In this document: positions 15,560 to 24,773 of the stretch, in pieces | Layout of the letters: each line of letters begins with the position of its first letter | Numbering within the stretch: the stretch's first letter is position 1 | NCBI GenBank assembly: GCA_052387735.1 | Contig: JBQTIW010000276.1 | Location: 1 to 33,791, forward strand | Direction: 5' to 3' | DNA length: 33,791 nt | Source of the DNA: RBC101 sp052387735 | GTDB lineage: Bacteria; Gemmatimonadota; Gemmatimonadetes; Gemmatimonadales; Gemmatimonadaceae | Translations under genes and position numbers: made by a program | The notes under the pieces: generated by a model | Databases searched by the model: none | The model's input: only the letters and a program-made list of their open reading frames with translations | What the model was told of the DNA's origin: nothing

Positions 15560-18500
15560 CTACCGGCTTCGCAGCATCGCCAGAGCAGCCCGGTTTGCCG
15601 CTATTACGTCGCGCGCCTCCGCCTTGCTGTACCACGCACCCTCGCGACATAGCCGTCGCAGCGCCGCTTTCAGCGGTGATGGAAGGTCGCTGCCAGTGAT
15701 GAACGCCAGCGATCCCGGATACACCCAATTGTTGTAGAACGGCTGTGGAAGCTTCAGAACGAGCCGTTCGAAATCCGCCAATCGGGCGACCGCGGAGTCC
15801 GGCTGGTGCTGCATCACCCTGCTGACGTAGAGGAAAAGCGACATGTTCATCCGTCGCGCCTCGTCCGGGTCCGCACTTGCCAGGAGATCGCGCGCGGTGG
15901 CTTCGGATTCATCGAACCGTCGCGCGGTCAGGGCGATCTCCGCGAAGTCAGCCTCGATCCGGGCGGCGTCAGAGGGCGCCTCGAATTGCATCCGTCGATA
16001 GGCAGGCAGCTGACGTAGTTGCGACATCTCGTCGTAGCTGCGGACGAATGCGCCGGCGTCGGAGCGGCTCAGCTGTTCATGGTAGATCTCAGCGAGGATC
16101 TTTCTCGGCCAGATCCGGTCCGGAAACTGATCGCGCAGCCGGGCGAACTCCGCGGCCGCCTGTCGATAGTTGCTCGACGCGCCTCCGCCGCCTCCCCCTC
16201 CGCGGCCACCACCCCCGGCACCGCCGGCCTCCGCTACCGGCGGCGACGGGACCGCTTTGCCGTCTTCGCGTCTGCTGCCCTCCGGTGCCGCACGTGGCGG
16301 AACGGTGACGCGCGCGGCAGCGGGTACCGGCAGGGCCTCGTGCCGAACGGGAGCGGGACGAGCGGTCGACGCTCCCCCGGTCGACCCTACCGAGGCCCGC
16401 TCGACGAAATGGGCGAACAAGTCACGGTAGCCATCCTCGACGTCGGGACTCGAAGCAATGAAGGCAAGGGCGTGGTCGATCTCGTCGCAGGTACCATCGG
16501 GCGCGCGGTTGCAGTCGCGCTGTGTCGAGCTGTCCTCCCTGACCCTGGCCGCCAACGTCGAGATCACATCTTCTTGTCGATACTTGAGGCGCTGAAGCGT
16601 GCGGAGGAGCCGCGCTCGGGCGGCGGCACTGCCGACGGTCGCCGATACCACGGATCTGGCGTATACGAGGCCCAGCTGTTCACGCAGATCCTCCTCCGTT
16701 TCTACTGATCGCCTCGTGCTGGAGAGCACCTTGTTGGTAAGTCGGCTCTGGAGGAGCGTGTCGAGCACCGCGAGCGAGCGGGCAGATTGCAGATCGCCCA
16801 GGGCAGCGATGGCGCGGCGATTGCGATCGATCGTGTGCACGGAATCTGTCGGCGCAGACACGTAGGCAGACAGGAATCGGACGGCATGGTTGGCCAGGAC
16901 CGTGTCACTGGCATTGGCCATCGCACGCAGCACTTCCAGACCCATAACGAAGTTTCCCGAGTCTGGCTGATGGAGAAGACTGTCGAATCGCACAGCCTCG
17001 GCGGCGAGCTCCGGACCTAACGAGTCACGCGGTGCGATGAAACCGGAGTCACTCAGGCTCACCAGGCCCCGGACCAGCGCGGCCTGGACGGAGTCCACGC
17101 CGGCGGCTCTCCGGTCGCGAAACAGCTCGTGAAGATCCGCAGCCGCCTCCCGCGGGTATGCGTCGACCAGGAAGCGGACGATCTTGACCTTCTGCTCGGT
17201 ACTCGGCAGTCGGTGTCGCAGCAGCATGACCTGGGTCCAGGTGTGATCCTTGGCGATCATCGCTCCGTGGTACAGCGACACCGCGACAAAGGGGATCAGT
17301 GCACCCGCGGCCACCCGCACCGGCATCGACCACACGGCGAACCGGTAGTGGATGCGCGCGAAGGCGGCACGGACGCGAGCCAGGGGCCCGCTCTGCGCCG
17401 CGATGCGGTCATAAGCCCTGAGGGAGCGTGGCGTCGGCCTGCCTAACAACACGGCCTCGATGGCGCGACGGTTGCCGCTGGTCGCCTGCGGCCACTGGTG
17501 CTCCAACCTGCTGACTGCGCCATCGTCCTTCGATCGCTTGAGCGCGCGGACGATCAACGGTTCGGCGACGGGATCCGCTCCCTCGAGCATATCGGCCAGC
17601 TTGGTCGACGGGATCTCCCTCCCGAACCAGCGAATCAGCCGTCTGGCGCGAGACCGGTGATGGGGATCAGGCGCGCGGAGCCAGCCGAACACCACGTCGA
17701 CCATGGCCGGATTGTGAAACAGTGTACGGAAGAGGCGGACCCGGCGGCGATGGCGCGGCAACACGAACACGTCGATGGCGACCCAAAGCACGTCGTAGAG
17801 ATATGTCCCGATGATCAGCGCCCAGCCCGCCCACCGGTACACAACCGCGAGCCACCAGAGGCGCGGGACGAACTCCATCATGTCCGTGATGAGATAGACG
17901 GAGACGAAACCGAGGGCTTCGAGACCGAGCAGCGCGAGGGCGCGACGCACCTTACCCGCCATCGCGTGCGCGACGCCGTGCAGCCACGGCAACACGGTCA
18001 GCGTGCAGAGCACGTACAGCGCGATTCCGAGGATACCCAACGGAGACCGGCGGCGCAGCCGGCCGTCGCGCACTTTGAGGAGGAGCGAGCTGGTGACGAC
18101 GCAGAGGGAGCCGAACACGAGGGCAACCGCGGCGATGCCGCCGAGCGAGAACGCCCAGACCGAAGCAACGACGCCGATCAACAGCAGGAACGGGACCAAC
18201 CCCCATGCGGCGACGAAGGCCATCGCCAGGCCGACGACCACCAGGCGAGTGCGAAGACGTGGGATCTCGAGCCGCTCGAGGATGCGGGTGTTCAGCGCTT
18301 CGTTGGTCGTCTGTGCCAGTGACTGTGCCGCCGCCTCACGATCGTCATCGTCCGGATCGGAGAGCGCGATGGCGATGAGAGCGTCCGTGGACGGTTCGAT
18401 CCCGAGGACCGCGAGTACGGAGATGGCCTTCTTTCGGAGCTCCAGATCTGTCGCTGACGCCTTCACGATCGACTCCAACGCCGCGGCGACGTCAGGCTGC

Positions 18501-20056
18501 GGAAAGATCCGGAGGGCATCCATCGCCTGGCCGCGATAGGCGCTCCTCGGATCCCGTAGCTCCTGCAGCAGCGTGCCGAGCAGCTGGGGGGTCGCCATCG
18601 CCCGAAGACTCTCGACAGCGCGTTCCCGCACGTCCGGCGCGCCATCGGTGAGCGCGATGACCTTGAGTCGCTCGCGCACGACCGGCTCGGGGAATCCGGC
18701 CAGGAGTGCGACGGCTTTCGCACGGACCTCAGGTGACGCGTCGAACGCCGCGGCCAGCAGCAGGTCCATTCCGTCCTGCCGGCTACTGAGCCGACCGAGC
18801 CAGTACTCCGCCGCGCCCGTCAGGTCGCCCGCAGAGCGCAAGGCGCTCTGCAGCAGGAACCGAATCTCCTCCTCGTCGACGTCGAGATGACGGCGGCGGC
18901 GGTGCACCTCGGCAAATCGAGCAGAGGGAAGACAGGTACCTAACAGTTGACAGCTCTTGAGTCCTTCATCGAGGATCCGCCGGACGCGCTGATTCTGCAG
19001 CTTCCGGGCCGCGACGTCTTCCTCGACCACGATCCGCAGGTGCGCCGGGCGAAACTCGATACGCCCGTCGGCTTTCCGCAGGAGCAGCGGTGACGGATCG
19101 AACAGACGCATGAAGACACGATCCACTTCATCACGCGTGACCCCGAGTCGTGGGGCGATGTCGTCGAGATCGGGAGCGCCGCTCCGTGTGTGCGCCTCGA
19201 GGATGCGTTGCAGCAGGGCACGTGCCGTCTGCTCGGCGCCGCTCTGCTCCGTTTCCAGGCCTTCCAGTCTCTGTTCGAGATGGATGCGGAGCATGCCGGT
19301 CACTCTGCCCACTCTGACGTATTCCGCCATATCGACAGGGCTGGCGCCGTTCGCCACGTCTTCCGCGCCGAGTCGTTCGTCAATCAGGCGCATGAGGTCG
19401 AAGGAGGCATCGAGCCCACGCTGTTTCAACGCCTCGAGGTCATTGGTCAGCGCCTCGAGAACTGCGGGCGTGTAGACGGTCCCACGACCAGGCTGGCCGG
19501 CGCTCAGTTGCTTCAGACCCTCGCCCACCTCGACGGAGCGTAGTTCGCACACGCCGCTGACGATGTCGGGATCGTATGAGCTGAGCGCAAAGACGCTCGT
19601 CAGGTGTCCCGCCTGCACGATGGCCACGACTTTGGCGGCAGCGTCCGTGCGCCGGAGCCGCTCGAAGAAACGATCGAGCTCGGCCCGTCGTTCGTCCTTC
19701 GGCGCTTCGAGCACGCGGTCGAACTCGTCGGCGAAGATGATGCTACCTCGCTGCAACGCCTCGTCGAACGATGTCTCCCCATCGGTGCCGGACACTATGG
19801 ACGGAAAGCGCTGGGAGCAGGCGCCATACATCACCCGCTGTCCCAGCTTGGAAACGAGGGTCGGGATCAGCCAGTGCGTGATGAGCAAGGTCTTTCCACT
19901 GGCCCGTGGTCCGCTGAGGACGACAAACCGGCCCTTCGCCGCCAGGATAAACGCCGCGACGCGTTCGGCCTCTTCGCGCCGACTGAACAGTGTCTCGTCG
20001 GAGCCGTCGTCGGATGCCGAGGGTGTGGTTGTTGCCTCTCCCGCGTGCATGGTCAT
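15560..20056 (-). CDS. 1498-aa P-loop NTPase with HEAT repeats, membrane segments and C-terminal TPR
   Basis: The start (MTMHAGEATT) overlaps the SIR2-STAND stop (ATGA), so the two are translated together. Residues 49-57 carry Walker A (GPRASGKTL) and about 105-112 carry Walker B (SIIFADEFD), with a winged helix near 296-345. HEAT-type repeats cover about 430-590 (SPEVRAKAVALLAGF, APDVRERAVESLRAM). Hydrophobic spans lie at about 603-660 and 673-770, with another at 913-935. A second helical solenoid, a Pro/Gly-rich linker (GGAGGGGRGGGGGGG) and TPR-like helices near the C-terminus follow. It looks like a membrane-tethered STAND/AAA signalling hub. The ligand and output are unknown, and I know no family with this full order. 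Confidence 0.85.
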   Translation of the reverse strand: MTMHAGEATTTPSASDDGSDETLFSRREEAERVAAFILAAKGRFVVLSGPRASGKTLLITHWLIPTLVSKLGQRVMYGACSQRFPSIVSGTDGETSFDEALQRGSIIFADEFDRVLEAPKDERRAELDRFFERLRRTDAAAKVVAIVQAGHLTSVFALSSYDPDIVSGVCELRSVEVGEGLKQLSAGQPGRGTVYTPAVLEALTNDLEALKQRGLDASFDLMRLIDERLGAEDVANGASPVDMAEYVRVGRVTGMLRIHLEQRLEGLETEQSGAEQTARALLQRILEAHTRSGAPDLDDIAPRLGVTRDEVDRVFMRLFDPSPLLLRKADGRIEFRPAHLRIVVEEDVAARKLQNQRVRRILDEGLKSCQLLGTCLPSARFAEVHRRRRHLDVDEEEIRFLLQSALRSAGDLTGAAEYWLGRLSSRQDGMDLLLAAAFDASPEVRAKAVALLAGFPEPVVRERLKVIALTDGAPDVRERAVESLRAMATPQLLGTLLQELRDPRSAYRGQAMDALRIFPQPDVAAALESIVKASATDLELRKKAISVLAVLGIEPSTDALIAIALSDPDDDDREAAAQSLAQTTNEALNTRILERLEIPRLRTRLVVVGLAMAFVAAWGLVPFLLLIGVVASVWAFSLGGIAAVALVFGSLCVVTSSLLLKVRDGRLRRRSPLGILGIALYVLCTLTVLPWLHGVAHAMAGKVRRALALLGLEALGFVSVYLITDMMEFVPRLWWLAVVYRWAGWALIIGTYLYDVLWVAIDVFVLPRHRRRVRLFRTLFHNPAMVDVVFGWLRAPDPHHRSRARRLIRWFGREIPSTKLADMLEGADPVAEPLIVRALKRSKDDGAVSRLEHQWPQATSGNRRAIEAVLLGRPTPRSLRAYDRIAAQSGPLARVRAAFARIHYRFAVWSMPVRVAAGALIPFVAVSLYHGAMIAKDHTWTQVMLLRHRLPSTEQKVKIVRFLVDAYPREAAADLHELFRDRRAAGVDSVQAALVRGLVSLSDSGFIAPRDSLGPELAAEAVRFDSLLHQPDSGNFVMGLEVLRAMANASDTVLANHAVRFLSAYVSAPTDSVHTIDRNRRAIAALGDLQSARSLAVLDTLLQSRLTNKVLSSTRRSVETEEDLREQLGLVYARSVVSATVGSAAARARLLRTLQRLKYRQEDVISTLAARVREDSSTQRDCNRAPDGTCDEIDHALAFIASSPDVEDGYRDLFAHFVERASVGSTGGASTARPAPVRHEALPVPAAARVTVPPRAAPEGSRREDGKAVPSPPVAEAGGAGGGGRGGGGGGGASSNYRQAAAEFARLRDQFPDRIWPRKILAEIYHEQLSRSDAGAFVRSYDEMSQLRQLPAYRRMQFEAPSDAARIEADFAEIALTARRFDESEATARDLLASADPDEARRMNMSLFLYVSRVMQHQPDSAVARLADFERLVLKLPQPFYNNWVYPGSLAFITGSDLPSPLKAALRRLCREGAWYSKAEARDVIAANRAALAMLRSR

Positions 20057-21888
20057 GGCGTCGTCACCACGGCGCGTACGGCGACAGGAGTGCGTGGTCG
20101 CGGCGTCACCGGCTTGGGCAACAGTTCCTTGTAATGCGACTTGATGAATTCGGCGATTTTCTCCTTGCTCTCACGCAACGGCACCTTGATCATGTTGCGG
20201 AACCACGCCGCGTCGGACCACGAGAAGTCCTCGACGAAGCTGATGATGTCGGCGACGTTGATGGCCTGATGCAGAGCGTCCAGGTTCTTGTCGAACGCGC
20301 TCCGGTAGCTCTCGTATTCGACGTTGCGCACCGCGGCGAGGATATGGCACACCGCCTGGATGTGCGCGAGCGTGAATCGCTTCTCGGGTGAGGCCGTCCG
20401 TGTCTCCTCGTACTTCTGCAGCATCTCCTCGATGATGCGGCCCTCAAACTCGAATCCGCCGGCCGCAGCGAGTCCGCGCAGGATCTCCCCGACATCGTCG
20501 CGCCCGAAGGCGATGCACGGCACGAACACCAGTCGCAGCCCCTGGTCCTGGCAACTCTGACTCAGCGTCTGCAGGAGCGGGCCGTCCTCACGCATCGTGA
20601 GGACCAGGGTGAGATTCTCGCTCGAGCCGGCGACGAGGTGCTCTTCGAAGTATGTCGCGAGCTCCTGACGTCCCGCTTTCGCGTTCAGGTCGAAGCGATC
20701 CGTCGCGCGTTCGAACTGGTCCAGGAACAGCACCGCCCGTCGCGGCAGCGCGTCGTCGGCGAACCGTCGAATCGACTGCAAGGCCGTCATTCCGCCGGTG
20801 GAGGCGTCGGCGGGGAACAGCGCCTGTGGAAGCACCTGATCCAGATCCTGGCGGCAACGCACATACACGCCGTCGTACTTCTCAATGTTCAGCCACGGCA
20901 GGAATCCCGCACGAATCAGCGATGTCTTGCCGGCTTTGGCCGGTCCCGCGACAACGACCACGCGTGGCGGTCGCGGCTCGGCGAGGGCCTCGAGGAATCG
21001 AGCCTTCTCGTCCTCTCGACCCTTGAACGAGTCGGAGTCGTCTTCCTCGTAACTCTCCAGGAACTTGAAGGGGTTTGGCGGCGGAGGCTCAACACCAGAC
21101 CTTGGCTGCACGTCGAGCAATTCCCGATGGAGCTCTGCAAAGAACGAATCGAAGTCATTCTCGACAAACCAGTCGTCGGACCGTCGTCCCTTGAGAATCA
21201 CCCGCAGGTTCTCGGGCACTTCGCGAGGGTCCACGCACACCACCGAACCTCCGTGCGGCGCGAACGCGCGGATGACGCAGAAATCCTTGAATGCGTACCC
21301 ACAGCAGACGATGTCCCGTCCTGTGATCCGACTGACCAACTGCTCGATCACCGGCGGGTACTGGTGCATCTCCCGGGCGTCGAAGAGAAAGTGATCCGAC
21401 GACCGCAGACTGCCGTGCAGCTTGACCAGCTTGAACCGCGGCACGCGCGCTTCTACCAGCTTCTGCATTTCCTCTTCGATGGTCTCGCCACGGATCATGC
21501 ACTTGTAGTCCGCGAACCCGATCCTCTCGAGGGCCGTCTCGAGCAGCGTGTCGAAGTTGAACGTGAGGGCCACTTCGAAGTATCCCGCTTCGATCAACTT
21601 CGCGAGCCGGGCGTACCCGTCGGACGGCACCTGATTCAGATACGGCTGCAGAAACGCGCGACGCGTCGCGTCAGGCGTGCGACCCCAGAGGCGATCGAAG
21701 CGCTGTTCGAGTCGCTCTCCTCCATTCAAATCCTGGCCGTACGTCTCCAGGAGCTCTTCCATGATCGCCGGCGTCCGCTTGACTCCGGAGCTCATGGACG
21801 CACCGGCGCCCAGCAGCAACACGAACGTCTCGCCTTGCTGTTTCTTCAGCTTCATCAGGTTGGCGAGGTTCCTGATCTTCGCACTCAT
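20053..21888 (-). CDS. SIR2-like NADase fused to a STAND P-loop NTPase
   Basis: The 611-aa protein starts at ATG 21888 after AGGAG. Residues 22-260 form a SIR2-like domain: LLLGAGASMSSG binds NAD+, TFNFDT (109-114) has the Asn/Asp pair, and KLHGS supplies His158. Residues 288-590 form a STAND module with Walker A GPAKAGKTS (315-323), Walker B AVLFLDQFE (385-393) and the sensor-like TMREDGP. SIR2-STAND proteins in phage defence (Avs5-like and related) deplete NAD+ when the STAND part senses a target. Here the large C-terminal sensor repeats are missing; the downstream 1498-aa protein, coupled by ATGA, may supply them. A defence role is inferred. Confidence 0.9.
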   Translation of the reverse strand: MSAKIRNLANLMKLKKQQGETFVLLLGAGASMSSGVKRTPAIMEELLETYGQDLNGGERLEQRFDRLWGRTPDATRRAFLQPYLNQVPSDGYARLAKLIEAGYFEVALTFNFDTLLETALERIGFADYKCMIRGETIEEEMQKLVEARVPRFKLVKLHGSLRSSDHFLFDAREMHQYPPVIEQLVSRITGRDIVCCGYAFKDFCVIRAFAPHGGSVVCVDPREVPENLRVILKGRRSDDWFVENDFDSFFAELHRELLDVQPRSGVEPPPPNPFKFLESYEEDDSDSFKGREDEKARFLEALAEPRPPRVVVVAGPAKAGKTSLIRAGFLPWLNIEKYDGVYVRCRQDLDQVLPQALFPADASTGGMTALQSIRRFADDALPRRAVLFLDQFERATDRFDLNAKAGRQELATYFEEHLVAGSSENLTLVLTMREDGPLLQTLSQSCQDQGLRLVFVPCIAFGRDDVGEILRGLAAAGGFEFEGRIIEEMLQKYEETRTASPEKRFTLAHIQAVCHILAAVRNVEYESYRSAFDKNLDALHQAINVADIISFVEDFSWSDAAWFRNMIKVPLRESKEKIAEFIKSHYKELLPKPVTPRPRTPVAVRAVVTTP

Positions 21889-22172
21889 CGGCCACTCCTA
21901 TCAGCAGCATCCGCCGGCCGCGGACGCTCTCGCCCGCAGTCCTCGCCTTGTCGATCGCGAACTCGTTGCGGCGTGTACACTGGGGCAACCACGAATGACA
22001 GCGGGTCGCTCGCCGACGTGGTCGGTCGGCACCCACCGGCGTTATGCACGCTATACCATAACGCTTGGGCACAGCGGGGGGAGGGCACACCCGCATCCGC
22101 GGAGACGACCGCGGGGTAGCCGAACCCAACCGTTAGGGCTCCGCCTGACGCGGCACCACGCCCCCCAGCTCC
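21889..22172. other. 284-bp upstream region of the SIR2 operon
   Basis: No gene is supported. It holds the inverted repeat at 22039-22064, a GTGTACAC palindrome near 21974, and on the right a GTTAGGG word near 22132. The promoter of the SIR2-STAND operon must lie here, reading leftward. Confidence 0.5.
22039..22064 (-). promoter_or_regulatory. candidate operator/promoter of the SIR2-STAND operon
   Basis: GCGTTAT (22039-22045) and ATAACGC (22058-22064) are perfect 7-bp arms around a 12-base spacer. On the minus strand the spacer contains TATAGC, matching the -10 consensus at four of six positions. It lies about 150-175 bases before the ATG. An operator overlapping a promoter is plausible but unproven. 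Confidence 0.35.
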
Positions 22173-22550
22173 TCAGCCTCCGGTCGCGGTAGGATGCGAG
22201 GGTTGATACAACCCTACCTTTGCTCCGCTCGGCAGGTGCACGGCCGTGAACGAGCCGAATTCAGAGTCCGAGACGGGTTCGCAGCTTGCACCTTTGTCTG
22301 CAAGGGCGCGTACGGCAGCATCGACGTCAGCGCACTGCAGGTAGAGGACGATTCCCGCCAGGTCCTGCCCGGCATGGCGCTGCGAAAAAGCGCGGTCACC
22401 GGGGTGCACGGCGATCTCGGCGGGCGGAAGCGCACAAATCGTCATGCCATCCCCGCCATCTACGCCTGGCCAGCCAAAGACTCTCTGCAGGAAGGCCGTG
22501 TCGGCTGCCGGATCGGTGCTGTAAAGCAGGAAGTGGGCACCCGTGATCAT
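22173..22550 (-). CDS. VOC (glyoxalase/bleomycin-resistance fold) family protein
   Basis: The 125-aa protein starts at ATG 22550, nine bases after GGAGG. The betaalpha-betabetabeta pattern appears as ITGAHFLLYSTDPAADTAFL with QRVFGWPGVDGGDGMTI, then GIVLYLQCADVDAAVRALAD with FGSFTAVHLPSGAKVGLYQP. His6 of the mature frame (GAHF) and a C-terminal acidic or aromatic site could bind metal, but the canonical Glu near the C-terminus (usually E in the GxxxGLY strand) is not clear, so enzymatic activity is uncertain. Substrate cannot be read. It stands at the end of the SIR2 operon region but is separated from it by 284 bases. Confidence 0.8.
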   Translation of the reverse strand: MITGAHFLLYSTDPAADTAFLQRVFGWPGVDGGDGMTICALPPAEIAVHPGDRAFSQRHAGQDLAGIVLYLQCADVDAAVRALADKGASCEPVSDSEFGSFTAVHLPSGAKVGLYQPSHPTATGG

Positions 22551-22634
22551 GATCGGATCCTCCGAGGATTCGTTCGATCGTTGCACCGCGACGAGCGCGA
22601 TCGCCAGGTCAAGCATGCGACGTGAGGTCCGTCC

Positions 22635-23510
22635 TCAGGCCATTGGTCGAAGCAGTTGCGACACGTGACGCCGACTCACCTTGAGCTTCGCGCCATTGCG
22701 CAGAATGGCCACGTAGTCGCCACCAAACCAGGGCTGCAGTTCGCGAATCCGATCGATATTCACGATCACCGAGCGGTGGATGCGCACGAACAGGCGTGGA
22801 TCGAGCTTGCCGCTCACGTCGCGGAGCGTCCCACGCACCTTGTGCCGCGTCTCGCCCACGCACAACACGATGTAGTTGCCATCGGCCTCGATCCAATCCA
22901 CCACGCTGGCGGGGACGAAACGTGCATTTCCGTCTTCGCGCACGGTGAAGCGGGTGATGTACCCGGACCTCTTGTTCGGGGAGTTGGCATCGCGCTCGGC
23001 GTCCTTGCCGCGGACGTCTGTAGGAGCGGCTGCCGCCGGCGACGCCGGCACCTGCTGCCAGTTGCGGACAACCTCGGCCAGTTTGCGTCCCAGCTCGCCA
23101 TGCTGGCGGTCGAGCATAACGAGCCTGGCATGGTCGAACGCGGCGAGCAGCCGAGCGTCGTCGAAGGGCTTGAGCACGTAGTCCAATGCATGAACCTCGA
23201 ACGCCCGGAGCGCATGCTCGTCGTACGCCGTGACAAAGACGACCGGAGGCATGGCGGCCGCCCCCACATGGTCGATCACACCAAAACCGTCGAGCTCCGG
23301 CATCTGCACGTCGAGAAATACGATGTCGGGAGACAGCCGGCGGATCGCATCCACCGCGCTCGCGCCGTCTCCGCACTCGGCGACAATTTCCGCGTCGGCC
23401 TCTCGTTCGAGCGGGAGGCGGATGCAGTCGCGTGCCAGGGGCTCGTCGTCGACGATAATGACGCGTGGCCGCAGCGACTGAGCGGCCGCGTCAGGCACCG
23501 AGTGCGACAT
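22635..23510 (-). CDS. LytTR-type response regulator
   Basis: The 291-aa protein has a receiver domain with acidic pair DDE near residues 21-23, phosphoacceptor Asp67 in DIVFLDVQMP, TAYDEHALRAF and the KPF lysine motif. After a linker rich in Ala/Pro comes a LytTR DNA-binding domain (about 185-290: VDWIEADGNYIVLCVGETRH, LFVRIHRSVIVNIDRI, then LRNGAKLKVSRRHVSQL). It should be phosphorylated by the sensor kinase whose stop overlaps its start by 20 bases. LytTR domains bind AT-richer direct repeats at their targets; none was located in this window. Confidence 0.93.
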   Translation of the reverse strand: MSHSVPDAAAQSLRPRVIIVDDEPLARDCIRLPLEREADAEIVAECGDGASAVDAIRRLSPDIVFLDVQMPELDGFGVIDHVGAAAMPPVVFVTAYDEHALRAFEVHALDYVLKPFDDARLLAAFDHARLVMLDRQHGELGRKLAEVVRNWQQVPASPAAAAPTDVRGKDAERDANSPNKRSGYITRFTVREDGNARFVPASVVDWIEADGNYIVLCVGETRHKVRGTLRDVSGKLDPRLFVRIHRSVIVNIDRIRELQPWFGGDYVAILRNGAKLKVSRRHVSQLLRPMA

Positions 23511-24729
23511 CGCGGCAACCGCGGCTCATGTGGAGGGGAAGCGTCAGCCTTGCGCGCGCGCCACCGCCGTTCGCATCTGCCAGGTCAACGGAGGCCGATT
23601 CGGCGCCATACAGCTCTTCGAGCCGCGCGCGTGTGTTCGCCAACCCGATCCCCTCGCGCGGAGGACGTCCGCCGAGCGACCCCAGCCCTTCTCCCGAGTC
23701 GCGCACCACGAGCTCGAGGTTGAGTCCGGCGCGGCGTGCCGTGATATGCAGCAGACCGGCGCCCGAGCGGCGCGCGATGCCGTGGCGCAGTGCGTTCTCT
23801 ACGAGTGGTTGCAGGATGAGCGGCGGCACGAATGCATCGTAGGTTTCGGCCTCGATCTCCCACACGACGCGCAGGCGATCGCCGAACCTCACCAGCTCGA
23901 TGTCGAGGAATCGTCGCAGCAGCGCCAGTTCCTCAGCCAGGGTGACTTCGGACGGCATGTCGCGATTGAGGGTCGTGCGCAGCAGCTCACCCAGACGCGC
24001 TAGCATGTCGATGGCCGCATCGTGTTCGCGCCGGCGGACCAGGCCGGCAACCGAGTTGAGGGCGTTGAACAGGAAGTGCGGATTGAGCTCCATGCGCAGC
24101 GCGTGAATGCGCGCTTCGGCGAGCCGGAGCTGCAACCTGGCGGCTCGGGCTTCGGACCTGGCCGCGGCGAGCGCCGAGACGCGGAAGTGCGTAAAATACT
24201 CGACCGACCAGTAGATGCCGATGGTGGCGCAGTACGTCATGATGTCGGTGAACAGGTACCGGCCCAGGAAGAACTGGACCTGCCCGCCTAACGTGGCTGC
24301 GACCTGCACACCGGTCACCCGGTGAAACACCAGGCTAAACAGGACGCCGTGCGAAAGGGCAATCAGCAGGCCGAGGACCACGTGGACCGCCGCGCTCCTT
24401 GGCCAGCGATGGTTATCGAACCGAAACCGGCGCGCCAGCCACAGCACCGCGGGCATGAACGCCATCCAGAGAATCCACCACGGCATCTGGGCCCGAAGCG
24501 CCGCGGACAACGCCCGCTCACGACCGGCGATGGCCGCGAAGGTGAGGTCCTTGGCCGTTTCCAGCACGCCAACGAGCACGCAGGCGCCAACGGCCATGAG
24601 CACAGCGCGCCGCAGATCGACCTTCTCCTTGAGGGCCTCCTCAGGGTCGAACGCCACGACATCGGCCTCGTCGAGCGCAGTCGTCACAGGGCCAGTCACC
24701 TCGGGATCGTCGACACCAGGCCCCGGCAC
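23491..24729 (-). CDS. LytS-family sensor histidine kinase
   Basis: The protein is about 412 aa from GTG 24729, a start without a clear ribosome site, so a later codon is possible. It has about four membrane spans near residues 42-62, 82-99, 113-138 and 150-180, followed by a coiled linker rich in Ala/Arg. The His_kinase (PF06580) phosphoacceptor His218 is in ELNPHFLFNALNS, and the ATPase end holds PLVENALRHG and EGIGLANTRARLEELYG. This is the usual multi-span LytS type that phosphorylates a LytTR regulator. Its 3' end overlaps the regulator gene by 20 bases, indicating one operon. The sensed signal is unknown. Confidence 0.92.
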   Translation of the reverse strand: MPGPGVDDPEVTGPVTTALDEADVVAFDPEEALKEKVDLRRAVLMAVGACVLVGVLETAKDLTFAAIAGRERALSAALRAQMPWWILWMAFMPAVLWLARRFRFDNHRWPRSAAVHVVLGLLIALSHGVLFSLVFHRVTGVQVAATLGGQVQFFLGRYLFTDIMTYCATIGIYWSVEYFTHFRVSALAAARSEARAARLQLRLAEARIHALRMELNPHFLFNALNSVAGLVRRREHDAAIDMLARLGELLRTTLNRDMPSEVTLAEELALLRRFLDIELVRFGDRLRVVWEIEAETYDAFVPPLILQPLVENALRHGIARRSGAGLLHITARRAGLNLELVVRDSGEGLGSLGGRPPREGIGLANTRARLEELYGAESASVDLADANGGGARARLTLPLHMSRGCRDVALGA

Positions 24730-24773
24730 GGCGGTCGCTGTCGCGCCCTTGGCCGGGGAACACCCTCGGAGTG

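Noticed and set aside
20638..22119. A 493-codon open frame opposite the SIR2-STAND gene
   Set aside because: The minus-strand protein has intact SIR2 and P-loop motifs; the opposite frame has no recognisable domain.
22039..22140. Integron attC site using the GTTAGG word and the inverted repeat
   Set aside because: The core GTTRRRY pairing is not satisfied, no integrase or cassette array is visible, and GTTAGGC occurs throughout coding sequence.
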